DNA from: Segatella copri
Lineage (GTDB): Bacteria; Bacteroidota; Bacteroidia; Bacteroidales; Bacteroidaceae
Direction: 5' to 3'
DNA: 64,000 bases
NCBI RefSeq assembly: GCF_026015625.1
Contig: NZ_JAPDVG010000001.1
Span: 2,776,001 to 2,840,000, forward strand
Notes under the pieces: generated by a model
What the model saw: only the letters and a program-made list of their open reading frames with translations
What the model was told of the DNA's origin: nothing
Database searches by the model: none
Shown: positions 53,995-62,109 of the stretch, one piece after another
Position numbering within the stretch: position 1 is the stretch's first letter
Layout: each line of letters begins with the position of its first letter
Program-made: the position numbers and the translations under genes

Positions 53995-54507
53995 ATGAAA
54001 AAGATTGCGTTTACTCTTTTATTATTAGCAGGTAGTATTGCCTCAATGCATGCACAGGCTAAATTTGAGCATGCACAAACACGTATCCAAGAGGGTATGT
54101 CAGAGTTCTTTGTACGTCCAATGGTAGCTGAGCTCCAGATGATAAACAAAGATTGTCAAGAATGGTCATTTAATATCTTCCCTGGAGTTTCTCTTTCTGA
54201 GATTAGTACAGCAATGCTTGAGAATGCAAAAGCTAATGCTGCTTTCAAAGCTGCAAAACTTGCAGGTGCAGATATTATTCTTGGTGCAACTTTTTATGTT
54301 ATCAATAATGAGAAGACCAAAGGCTTAGATGTTACTGTGCGTGGTTATCCTGCTAAGTATGTGAAATTCCATAATTATGGCGAAGGTCAGCTGGGTACAG
54401 ATGACTCCAAGTGGATTGACCCTTTACAGAATGGTGCCCGCATACGTGCTATATCTGTTGATAATAAGCAGAACAAAGCTGTTGGCAATGAGAATCGAAA
54501 TAAGTAA
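53995..54507 (+). CDS. Exported hypothetical protein
   Basis: 170 aa with signal peptide MKKIAFTLLLLAGSIASMHAQ (cleavage after AQ). The mature part is helical then beta-rich, with LQMINKDCQEWSFNIFPGVSLSEISTAMLENAKANAAFKAAKLAGADIILGATF, which resembles the 'LPP20/Curli-like' lipid-binding or AsmA-like small periplasmic proteins only vaguely. No firm family. It is followed 31 bp later by an outer-membrane beta-barrel protein, so the pair is probably one operon. Confidence 0.75.
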   Translation: MKKIAFTLLLLAGSIASMHAQAKFEHAQTRIQEGMSEFFVRPMVAELQMINKDCQEWSFNIFPGVSLSEISTAMLENAKANAAFKAAKLAGADIILGATFYVINNEKTKGLDVTVRGYPAKYVKFHNYGEGQLGTDDSKWIDPLQNGARIRAISVDNKQNKAVGNENRNK

Positions 54508-54538
54508 ACATAAATATTAATTCTAAAATTATAACACA

Positions 54539-55102
54539 ATGAAAAAGTTATTATTATTGGCTATTGCCACTATCATGAGTCTTGGTGCTTCTGCCCAGCT
54601 CATCACATCAAACACAGTTACTTACAAAAAAAGTAGTGGTTACAACCGCATCGGTGTATCATACAACTCAATTAGTTCAACTGCAGAAGGTTCAGAATCT
54701 GTCAGTGGTGTTTCTTTAGCTTGGACTAAGGGCATCTCTGTAGCCAAAGATATGCCTCTGTTTGTAGAAACTGGTCTTGGTGCAACTTACGCTTTTGATG
54801 ATTTAAGTGCTGTGATTGCAACAATTCCCTTGAACGTAACTTACAAGTGGCCTGTAACAGAGAGTGTCAAGATTGCCCCTTTAGCAGGTCTTACATTTAA
54901 TGGAAACATCACATCTGACGTTGATGATATGAAGTTCTTTACTCTTGGCTGGCAAGCTGGAGTCAATGTTGAATTGGGTAAATTCTACGTAGGTCTATCT
55001 TATGGTGGAGGGTTGACCGATTTTGTTAAGTATGAAGATGATTACGAATCATACAATTACAAATTGAACAATTTTGCAGCAACAATCGGTCTTGTATTCT
55101 AA
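54539..55102 (+). CDS. Outer-membrane beta-barrel protein
   Basis: 187 aa. Signal peptide (LLLLAIATIMSLGASAQ), then alternating hydrophobic beta strands (SYNSISSTAEG, FVETGLGATYAF, VTYKWPVTESVKIAPLAGLTF) ending NNFAATIGLVF with the C-terminal Phe that signals outer-membrane insertion. Small 8-stranded barrel, OmpW/OMP_b-brl type. No known ligand. Probably cotranscribed with the upstream exported protein. Confidence 0.8.
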   Translation: MKKLLLLAIATIMSLGASAQLITSNTVTYKKSSGYNRIGVSYNSISSTAEGSESVSGVSLAWTKGISVAKDMPLFVETGLGATYAFDDLSAVIATIPLNVTYKWPVTESVKIAPLAGLTFNGNITSDVDDMKFFTLGWQAGVNVELGKFYVGLSYGGGLTDFVKYEDDYESYNYKLNNFAATIGLVF

Positions 55103-55196
55103 CAAATGCATAAGTTTTAGATAGGGTCTGCCTAATATCTGTTACAATGACGGATATTGGGCAGATTGTTTGTTTAATAATTTAAGAGTTGAATAT

Positions 55197-55880
55197 ATGA
55201 AAACTGTGATTTTGGCAGTGCTGATGATACTATCTGCTACTATTACCCATGCACAAGATAACTACTCGTTGACAAAAGAAGGGAATAGTTATATTTGCAA
55301 AGGTTCCAAGCCATGTAAAATTGATGAGCGAACAACCTTTGGTAGTGCAGCTCTCTGGGCTATGGAGAAATCCAGCAACGTAGTTGAAAACACACTAAAA
55401 TGTGATCCCCAAAAATTAGTGCTAAGTGTTGGTTGTAATATTGCTGAAAACGAAAACTCTGATAAGGTTTATACTTTTCAACTTAATATTGCTGTGAATA
55501 AGGGCAAAATAGAGTTTCTCATAAAAGACGTTAAATGTGCCCCAAAGGGTGTCTTAGCGGTTTTTAAGACTATGTCTTTTGACAAAATAAACTTAGAGAA
55601 AAAGCCCCAATACAAAGAATATATAGAGAAGTTTTCTGTTTTATGCAATCACTTTATCCAACAAACGATGCATGAAATTCTTGATTCAAAAGTAGAATTG
55701 TCTCATTGGGAAGCTATCGTTTCAGGACAAGTAGTGAAAGGTATGAATCCAAAAGAGGTTATATTAGCAAAGGGTAAACCACTTACCATTACAGAAAACT
55801 CGCAACGTATTATGTGGTCGTATGATTCTGGCACCATTGTTATGATAGAAAACGGAATTGTAAGCGGAGTTATTAATTAA
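55197..55880 (+). CDS. DUF4468-like exported protein
   Basis: 227 aa. Start MKTVILAVLMILSATITHAQ (ATG at 55197; an ATG at 55170 lacks signal character) gives a clean signal peptide. The mature N-terminal domain (TTFGSAALWAMEKSSNVV...VYTFQLNIAVNKGKIEFLIKDVKC) resembles DUF4468 'TBP-like fold' Bacteroidota proteins; a C-terminal piece VVKGMNPKEVILAKGKPL...SYDSGTIVMIENGIVSGVI resembles an SmpA/OmlA-like small domain. Separate from the previous gene by 94 bp. Confidence 0.7.
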   Translation: MKTVILAVLMILSATITHAQDNYSLTKEGNSYICKGSKPCKIDERTTFGSAALWAMEKSSNVVENTLKCDPQKLVLSVGCNIAENENSDKVYTFQLNIAVNKGKIEFLIKDVKCAPKGVLAVFKTMSFDKINLEKKPQYKEYIEKFSVLCNHFIQQTMHEILDSKVELSHWEAIVSGQVVKGMNPKEVILAKGKPLTITENSQRIMWSYDSGTIVMIENGIVSGVIN

Positions 55881-56430
55881 AAACTTGCGAAAGTAAATGC
55901 TACAAGATCAAGGATAGGTAAAAATAAAAGTCTCTACCTATCCTTGTTATTATGTAACGGTTTAAAATAACAAGGTACAATTTAGTGTCCTTTTTATGAA
56001 GCAGCACATAGTTAAAGGATAGAGTTTTAAACTCTTCCTTTATCTCATATTTACTGTAAATTACTTTTATCATAAAGGCCAGTTCTCAATAGAAGCGCAA
56101 GTATAAACTTTAAGAAAGCGCTTTATTAAGGTCTAATGATGCGCATCGTTAGATCATGCAGATTACCTACAAGTTATATCCTTGAAAATCAGCAAATTTT
56201 GAAACGAAAAAGAATCCACCAAAAACACATAACGTATTCCCTTGGTGGATTCTCACTTAAAACTTATATATAGATAAAACCTTGACCGTATATCCATTTT
56301 TTCAATGGCAAAAAACTATTGAAATGTTAAAAACCTTGGCATTTTACTACTTTTAGTAGAATCTACCATAGGAGAAAACGACAATACGCCACCCATCTTG
56401 CGTATTGATACCCGAAAGAACTTCCTCGTG
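55881..56430. other. Intergenic region with hairpins
   Basis: No gene. Two hairpins: 55909-55946 (12-bp perfect stem CAAGGATAGGTA...TACCTATCCTTG), a likely terminator for the DUF4468-like gene, and 56212-56252 (11-bp stem GAATCCACCAA...TTGGTGGATTC). Confidence 0.6.
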
Positions 56431-56467
56431 AAAAAGAGCCAAAGATAACACTCTATCCTTGGCTCTT
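56431..56467 (-). terminator. Terminator of the first FKBP gene
   Basis: 14-bp stem (56434-56447 against 56454-56467, one G-T wobble), short loop, T-run on the minus strand. Confidence 0.8.
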
Positions 56468-56515
56468 ACCTTATTATATTTTAGTAGTAATTACTTGATG
56501 AAATGAATTTCGTAA

Positions 56516-57481
56516 TTACTTTCTCTTCTTTGAATGCGCAGCTTTCTTGGCAGCAGGTTTAACAACCTTCTTCTCTGCACCTACGGCTACATCTTCCTTC
56601 AACTCGCCAGCAGGCTCAGCCTTAACCTCTGGCTTTACGATGCTAACCAGCTCAAGATCGAACACCAAAGTAGAGTATGGAGGAATCTGACCAGCCTGAC
56701 GCTCGCCGTAAGCCAACTCGTAAGGAATGTAAAGCTGCCACTTACTGCCCACAGGCATCAGAGTAAGCGCCTCTGTCCAACCCTTAATCAAGCCATTGGC
56801 ACGGAACTTGTCAGTCTTGCTACCACCATGCTTGGATGTAGCATCAAAAACGGTACCATCAAGCAGACGACCCTCGTAGATAACCTCTACCTCATCGCTT
56901 GCCTTAGGCACTTCGCCATGACCTTCGGTAATCACCTTATACTGCAAACCGCTAGGCAACACCTTTACACCAGGTTTCTTGGCATTAGCAGCAAGGAACT
57001 TCTCGCCGGCACCAGCCAAAGCTTCCTTCTGGAAATCGGCAGCAGCCTTAGAGGTAAAGAATGTTGTATCATTAGCCAAAGCTGCGATAAAACCATTCTG
57101 GAACATAGCATGGCTGATAGAATCGCCTGTACTCTTCAACTCTTCCTTTGTGCCAGGATATACGCGCTTCTCTACCAGTTTGGCAACCTCCATACCTGCA
57201 GAATAAGCTACGGTCTTAGGATTGATTCCCATGGCAAGCGCATCCTTGTAACCACGAAGGAAATTCTCCATATAGGCAGTATCTACCTGAAAACTCTGCT
57301 GGATATAAGGAATCAGACCACGAGTGGCATTCATACCAGCTACATAACTCAAAGAATCGGCTGATGATTTCAACTCAACAAGAGTAGCCGCCTTCTTAAC
57401 CTTCTTCTTGCTTGCAGCACTAGCTGTAAACAAAGAAGCACCCGCCACGAGGACGAGTGCTGTCATTAATATTTTCTTCAT
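56516..57481 (-). CDS. FKBP-type peptidyl-prolyl isomerase A (exported, Lys-rich tail)
   Basis: 321 aa. Signal peptide (LMTALVLVAGASLFTASAASKK), FKBP N-terminal helical domain (about 40-170, LKSSADSLSYVAGMNATRGL...), and C-terminal FKBP_C domain (VIYEGRLLDGTVFDATSKHGG, MPVGSKWQLYIPYELAYGERQAG, LVFDLELVSI), ending with an unusual Ala/Lys-rich tail (AAKKAAHSKKRK). Periplasmic folding catalyst of the FkpA/Mip type. One of three tandem FKBP genes; gap to the next is 36 bp. Confidence 0.92.
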   Translation of the reverse strand: MKKILMTALVLVAGASLFTASAASKKKVKKAATLVELKSSADSLSYVAGMNATRGLIPYIQQSFQVDTAYMENFLRGYKDALAMGINPKTVAYSAGMEVAKLVEKRVYPGTKEELKSTGDSISHAMFQNGFIAALANDTTFFTSKAAADFQKEALAGAGEKFLAANAKKPGVKVLPSGLQYKVITEGHGEVPKASDEVEVIYEGRLLDGTVFDATSKHGGSKTDKFRANGLIKGWTEALTLMPVGSKWQLYIPYELAYGERQAGQIPPYSTLVFDLELVSIVKPEVKAEPAGELKEDVAVGAEKKVVKPAAKKAAHSKKRK

Positions 57482-57517
57482 TTATAAGTCCTCTATAAAA
57501 ATGAGTTTCCACAAAAA

Positions 57518-58393
57518 TTACTTGCCACCTACAGAAATCAACTCAATCTTGAAGATCAATACAGAGAATGGCTTAATCTGACCCTGCTCGCGCTCACCAT
57601 AAGCCAACTGCTGAGGAATGTAAACCTCCCAAACAGAACCTGCTGGCATGTGAACCAAAGCCTCAGTCCAACCCTTGATAACCTGGTTAGCACGGAGATC
57701 TACGGCCTGACCACGCTTGAAAGAAGAATCGAATACCTTGCCGTCGATTGTCTTACCCTCGTAGTTAACCTTAACCATAGAAGTATCCTTTGGCATAGGG
57801 CCGTTACCCTCCTTGATTACCTTGTACTGAACACCTGAAGGCAGAGTAACAACTCCTGGCTTCTTCTTGTTGGCAGCGAGGAACTTCTCACCAGCAACCT
57901 TGTTAGGACCATATTCCTTCTCCATGTTCTTAGCCTTGATAGCCATCATCTTAGCCTGAGCTATCTGAGCAGCCTGCTCAACAGTCATCAAGCCCTTCTT
58001 GCCAGTAGTACCTGTGATGAAACCAGCCATGAAGTTCTTCAGAGAGATAGACTTTGTAGAATCCTCACCGAATACCTCGTGGTTGATGCCCTTAACCATC
58101 TGGTTGCTGATCTGCTGACCAATCTGGATACCTGCATAGTAAGCAGCCTTCTTCTTGTCGTCACCAGCGTTGGCACCATCGTTAAGACCCTTGATGAAAT
58201 CATCCATGTAAGCAGTATCAACGCCCATGCGCTCTACCATAAACTCCTTCAGACCCTGAGTCTGAGACATACCCATAGCATAGCTCATAGTATCTACATC
58301 AGTCTTGAGATCTGCCTTAGGAGTAGAATTGCCACAACCTACGAATGTAGCAGCAGCACAAGCCACGAGGGCTCCGAAAAATAACTTTTTCAT
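57518..58393 (-). CDS. FKBP-type peptidyl-prolyl isomerase B (lipoprotein)
   Basis: 291 aa. Lipoprotein signal MKKLFFGALVACAAATFVGCGN with lipobox FVGC. Dimerization domain about 28-165 and FKBP_C (VNYEGKTIDGKVFDSSFKRGQ, MPAGSVWEVYIPQQLAYGERE, LIFKIELISV). FkpA/Mip-like membrane-attached folding catalyst, with an intact catalytic domain. Diverged paralogue of its neighbours. Confidence 0.94.
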   Translation of the reverse strand: MKKLFFGALVACAAATFVGCGNSTPKADLKTDVDTMSYAMGMSQTQGLKEFMVERMGVDTAYMDDFIKGLNDGANAGDDKKKAAYYAGIQIGQQISNQMVKGINHEVFGEDSTKSISLKNFMAGFITGTTGKKGLMTVEQAAQIAQAKMMAIKAKNMEKEYGPNKVAGEKFLAANKKKPGVVTLPSGVQYKVIKEGNGPMPKDTSMVKVNYEGKTIDGKVFDSSFKRGQAVDLRANQVIKGWTEALVHMPAGSVWEVYIPQQLAYGEREQGQIKPFSVLIFKIELISVGGK

Positions 58394-58478
58394 TTCCTTA
58401 TTTATATTTTAAATCTTTATTTTTATCTATTATATTCCAAGATTGCCTTTACTTCATTTAAATATATCTACTAACAGA

Positions 58479-59081
58479 TTACTTAACTGCAACGAGTTCT
58501 ACATCGAAAATCAATGCTGAGAATGGAGGGATAGATGCACCTGCACCACGCTCACCATAACCCAACTGATAAGGGATGAAGAAACGGAACTTGGCACCCT
58601 CGGTCATGAGCTGAAGACCCTCTGTCCAACCAGCGATAACCTGGTTCAATGGGAAGGTAGCAGTCTGACCACGGTCGTAAGAACTGTCAAACTTAGTACC
58701 GTCGATAAGCGTTCCCTCATAGTGGCACTCTACCTGATCGGTAGCCTTAGGAGCCTTGCCATTACCTTCACGCAAAACCTGATACTGCAAACCGCTCTTA
58801 GTAGTGATGATACCATCCTTCTTGCCGTTCTCGGCGAGGAACTTCTCACCAGCTTCCTTAGCAACCTTGCCCTTCTCGGCAGCAGCAGCCTGAGCCTTAG
58901 CCTCCTGCTCTGCAAAGAAGTTCTGTACCAACTCCTGAGCCTCCTGCTCGCCGAGCTGAAGTTTACCGGCGATGGCATCCTTTACAGCCTGTGCAAAATC
59001 ATCAATATTCAAACTCTCTGCACCCATAGAAGCCAACTGGCGACCGATGCCGATGCCCAAAGCATAACTTACTTTATCCAT
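58479..59081 (-). CDS. FKBP-type peptidyl-prolyl isomerase C (short form)
   Basis: 200 aa with no signal peptide (MDKVSYALGIGIGRQL). Short helical N-terminal domain with an Ala/Glu-rich stretch (FFAEQEAKAQAAAAEKGKVAKEAGEKFL), then FKBP_C (CHYEGTLIDGTKFDSSYDRGQ, MTEGAKFRFFIPYQLGYGERGAG, LIFDVELVAV). Probably cytoplasmic, unlike the other two. First gene of the three-gene operon. Confidence 0.93.
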   Translation of the reverse strand: MDKVSYALGIGIGRQLASMGAESLNIDDFAQAVKDAIAGKLQLGEQEAQELVQNFFAEQEAKAQAAAAEKGKVAKEAGEKFLAENGKKDGIITTKSGLQYQVLREGNGKAPKATDQVECHYEGTLIDGTKFDSSYDRGQTATFPLNQVIAGWTEGLQLMTEGAKFRFFIPYQLGYGERGAGASIPPFSALIFDVELVAVK

Positions 59082-59144
59082 AAAATCTATTTATAATAAT
59101 GTATTAATAATCTTAAAATGTACTTTTTGTCCTTAAAACGAGTG

Positions 59145-59152
59145 CAAAGATA
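59145..59152 (-). promoter_or_regulatory. -7 box of the FKBP operon
   Basis: TATCTTTG on the minus strand, about 65 bp before the ATG at 59081. The -33 element is weak. Confidence 0.55.
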
Positions 59153-59195
59153 ACATTTTTCTCGCTTAAAACGATGTTATTTGCAGAAAAATTGC

Positions 59196-59203
59196 TAAAT
59201 TTG
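59196..59203 (+). promoter_or_regulatory. -7 box of the Sir2 gene
   Basis: TAAATTTG about 50 bp before the ATG at 59256; divergent from the FKBP operon box. Confidence 0.5.
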
Positions 59204-59255
59204 TGCATTCTTAATAAAAAGATTAAGAAAATATGAATAATTAAAACGTGATAAG

Positions 59256-59954
59256 ATGAAGAAACTCGTATTTTTAACCGGTGCAGGCATGTCTGTGGAG
59301 AGTGGTTTCAAAACTTTCCGTGGCAATGATGGATTATGGGAAAACTATCCTGTAGAACAGATAGCTACCCATGAGGGATGGGAAGCTGACCCTACCCTAG
59401 TAACAAACTTCTATAATATGTTGCGCCATAAACTCTATGCTGCGCAACCTAACGAGGGACATAAACTTATCAAGGAGCTGGAAAAAGACTTCGATGTGAC
59501 GGTAATCACCCAAAATGTAGATAATCTGCATGAGAAGGCAGGTTCCAAGAATGTAATCCATCTGCATGGCGAACTATCAAAGGTTTGCTCTTCACGCGAC
59601 CCTTACGACTATCGCTACATCAAGGAATTACCTGAGGATGACTGCGAGGTAAAGCCGGGAACCGAAGCTGGAGATGGAAGCCTGTTGCGCCCATTTATCG
59701 TTTTCTTCGGCGAAAGCGTTCCTATGATTGAGCCGGCAGCCGAAGCTGTACAGCAAGCCGATATCTTCGTCATTATCGGAACCTCACTCAACGTTTATCC
59801 TGCTGCAGGTCTGATTTCATATACCAAGCCTCACATTCCTATCTATCTGATAGACCCGGGTGCCGTAAACACCAATGGATATTACAAGATAGAGCACATC
59901 ATGAAAGGGGCTTCAGATGGTATGAAGGAACTGAAGGAAATATTGGAAAAGTAA
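59256..59954 (+). CDS. NAD-dependent protein deacylase (Sir2/CobB type)
   Basis: 232-aa sirtuin. GAGMSVESGFKTFRG binds NAD, TQNVDNLHEKAG contains the conserved Gln-Asn-Asp, VIHLHGELS holds the catalytic His, and FGESVP / GTSLNVYPAAGL complete the Rossmann site. The structural Zn motif of four Cys seen in many sirtuins is reduced (one Cys in VCSSRDPYDY), like other Bacteroidota CobB-type proteins. Class III short sirtuin; desuccinylase or deacetylase. Confidence 0.93.
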   Translation: MKKLVFLTGAGMSVESGFKTFRGNDGLWENYPVEQIATHEGWEADPTLVTNFYNMLRHKLYAAQPNEGHKLIKELEKDFDVTVITQNVDNLHEKAGSKNVIHLHGELSKVCSSRDPYDYRYIKELPEDDCEVKPGTEAGDGSLLRPFIVFFGESVPMIEPAAEAVQQADIFVIIGTSLNVYPAAGLISYTKPHIPIYLIDPGAVNTNGYYKIEHIMKGASDGMKELKEILEK

Positions 59955-59978
59955 ATACATTCAGAATACATAAACAAC

Positions 59979-60024
59979 AAAAGCAAACGGAGAAGCGCCC
60001 ATTGATGCTTCCCCGTTTGCTTTT
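59979..60024. terminator. Bidirectional terminator
   Basis: Stem AAAAGCAAACGGAGAAGC (59979-59996) against GCTTCCCCGTTTGCTTTT (60007-60024), one mismatch, between the convergent sirtuin and Na/Pi genes. Confidence 0.82.
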
Positions 60025-60061
60025 ATTACTTTTATTTTCTTTCTATCAATAACATTCTGCA

Positions 60062-61783
60062 TTACACAGCCTCAGATGTTCTGACTCCCATGCGAGCCTC
60101 GGCGACATTAACCACATAATCACCCAGTTTTTCGCACTCCTGAATGATATCCATGTACAATGTACCTACACCATAGGTATAAAGATGGTTATCTACATCA
60201 TCCAGGTTCTGGTTTCTCAACTGAGTACGATAATTATTAATCTCAGTCTCGATATTGTACGTATGGTTGAGATTGATAGAATGGCGTTCATGAGCAAACA
60301 TATAGTTCATCTGAGTCAGCGCCTCATCTACCAACTTAAACATCTGATGAATGTTTTCACTCTGCTTGGCAGTAAACTCCTCCTTGTTTTCACCCTTGCG
60401 CTTAATGGTGCGGGCAAGATTAAAGCAACTGTCACCAATACTCTCGATTTCAGAAATCTCACGCAACATCGCACGGATCTTCGCCTTGGTATCATCACTC
60501 AGATGAGCATCGCTCACCTGATCAAGATACTTGGCAATCTCAATCTCCATATTATCCGAAATACCCTCATACTTCTCAATACGCTCATAGAGCTTGTCGA
60601 AAGTCTTGGAATCCTGAGTTTCCAGCAACTCTCTCACCATACCAAACATACGATGGATGCGCTCGCCGAAACTGCCGATTTCCTGCTGTGCCTCGAAGAC
60701 AGAAAGTTCTGGTGTCTTCATGATGCCAGCCTGGATAAAGCGCAAACGGAAATCTTCATCCTCCTTATCTGCCTTAGGCTTGATAAGTTTGCAGACAACT
60801 TTTTCCAACTGTGGGATAAACCAAATCAGAACGCCCGTGTTACAAACATTGAAACAGGTATGGAACATCGCCAGGACAATTGGCAACAACTTCGTCTTCT
60901 GTGCCGCAGACATACCACCATCAGGATCATACCCCACGATAGAGCAAACGAAATCTACAAATGGATAGAACAGGCAGAGAACCCAGATTACACCAAAGAC
61001 ATTGAATACCAGATGGGCCAAGGCTGCACGACGAGCCTGGGCATTGGCACCCAAAGCGGCAAGATTGGCTGTAGCGGTAGTTCCGATATTCTCACCCATC
61101 ACCAAGGCAATACCCAGATAGATAGGGAGTACGCCTGTAGAACAGAGTAAGATGGTGATGGCCATCACAGCTGCCGAACTCTGTACGATACAGGTTATAA
61201 GTGTACCTATCAGGAGGAAGACTACAATCGTAAAATGACTCTTCGTATCAAAAGATCCAAAGAAATCGATAACCGCCGGATTATGTTCCAGATCGAGAGC
61301 CTTACCCGCACTACTCAACAGAACGAGCGAGAAGAAGAGAAAGGCGATACCAAAAAGGAAATCTCCGAAATAACGGCGCTTCTTACTATAAATCAGCATA
61401 ATGCCGAGGAAGAACGCAGGGAATACGACAATCGTTAAATCTACATTATAACCCAGCGACATAATCCATGCCGTAAACGTGGTACCAATGTTGGCACCCA
61501 TAATAACGGAAATAGCTTGGGCTAAAGTCAGCAAACCTGCATTTACAAAAGAAACCGTCATAACGGTAGTTGCAGAGGAACTCTGAACGGCACAGGTAAT
61601 AAAGGTACCTGTAAGCATTCCCGTAAATCGGTTGGTGGTCATAGCGCCCAAAATGTGGCGCAACTGAGATCCTGCCATCTTCTGCAAGGCCTCACTCATC
61701 ACCTTCATACCATAGATGAGCAAAGCTAAAGAACCGAGAATCTGAAAAAAAATCACAAGATATTGACTTGTATCCATATTCAT
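60062..61783 (-). CDS. Na/Pi cotransporter family protein with PhoU-like C-terminus
   Basis: 573 aa. Two repeated Na/Pi symporter halves in the membrane domain with QSSSATTVMTVSF and QSSAAVMAITILL (the QSSS motif in each half), and GENIGTTATANLAALG / MGANIGTTFTAW pairs. The C-terminal 180 residues are a PhoU-like helical domain (RIHRMFGMVRELLETQDSKTFDKLYERIEKYEGISDNMEIEIAKYL). NptA/YjbB-like Na-dependent phosphate carrier, with the PhoU domain probably regulatory. Confidence 0.93.
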   Translation of the reverse strand: MNMDTSQYLVIFFQILGSLALLIYGMKVMSEALQKMAGSQLRHILGAMTTNRFTGMLTGTFITCAVQSSSATTVMTVSFVNAGLLTLAQAISVIMGANIGTTFTAWIMSLGYNVDLTIVVFPAFFLGIMLIYSKKRRYFGDFLFGIAFLFFSLVLLSSAGKALDLEHNPAVIDFFGSFDTKSHFTIVVFLLIGTLITCIVQSSAAVMAITILLCSTGVLPIYLGIALVMGENIGTTATANLAALGANAQARRAALAHLVFNVFGVIWVLCLFYPFVDFVCSIVGYDPDGGMSAAQKTKLLPIVLAMFHTCFNVCNTGVLIWFIPQLEKVVCKLIKPKADKEDEDFRLRFIQAGIMKTPELSVFEAQQEIGSFGERIHRMFGMVRELLETQDSKTFDKLYERIEKYEGISDNMEIEIAKYLDQVSDAHLSDDTKAKIRAMLREISEIESIGDSCFNLARTIKRKGENKEEFTAKQSENIHQMFKLVDEALTQMNYMFAHERHSINLNHTYNIETEINNYRTQLRNQNLDDVDNHLYTYGVGTLYMDIIQECEKLGDYVVNVAEARMGVRTSEAV

Positions 61784-61818
61784 TTGTATTTGTGGAAATG
61801 TTTGTTACGTTTCGGTTG

Positions 61819-61850
61819 CAAATATAATAAGAATTTCCGTTATTACGAAA
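61819..61850 (-). promoter_or_regulatory. Promoter of the Na/Pi gene
   Basis: Minus strand: TTTC (61850-61847), 20-bp spacer, TATATTTG (61826-61819). Leader of about 30 nt. Confidence 0.68.
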
Positions 61851-62049
61851 TATTTGTTACCGATATTTCAAGTTGTAACAGTATTGTAACATCCAAGCCC
61901 CCCTAAACACAATTTTAGAAGAACTACATTTACGAACAGACAAAAAGAATCAATAAGCTATATTCTGCTCTGAAATACGAAAAATGAAGAAATATTATGG
62001 TCTGTTTTGCCTCATATTTAATAAAAAACGAAAAAAGATGCCAAGAAAC
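61851..62049. other. Intergenic region between the Na/Pi and rnr promoters
   Basis: About 200 bp, A+T-rich, no ORF or hairpin of note. It separates the two divergent promoters. Confidence 0.5.
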
Positions 62050-62080
62050 TTTGTTTTCTCCTTTTTTTTTTGTTTCTTTG
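62050..62080 (+). promoter_or_regulatory. Promoter of rnr
   Basis: TTTG (62050-62053), 19-bp spacer, TTTCTTTG (62073-62080), one departure from the -7 consensus. A run of T's separates the boxes. Leader of about 25 nt. Confidence 0.55.
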
Positions 62081-62109
62081 CCTTATAAAACTAATAATAG
62101 TCATAATTT

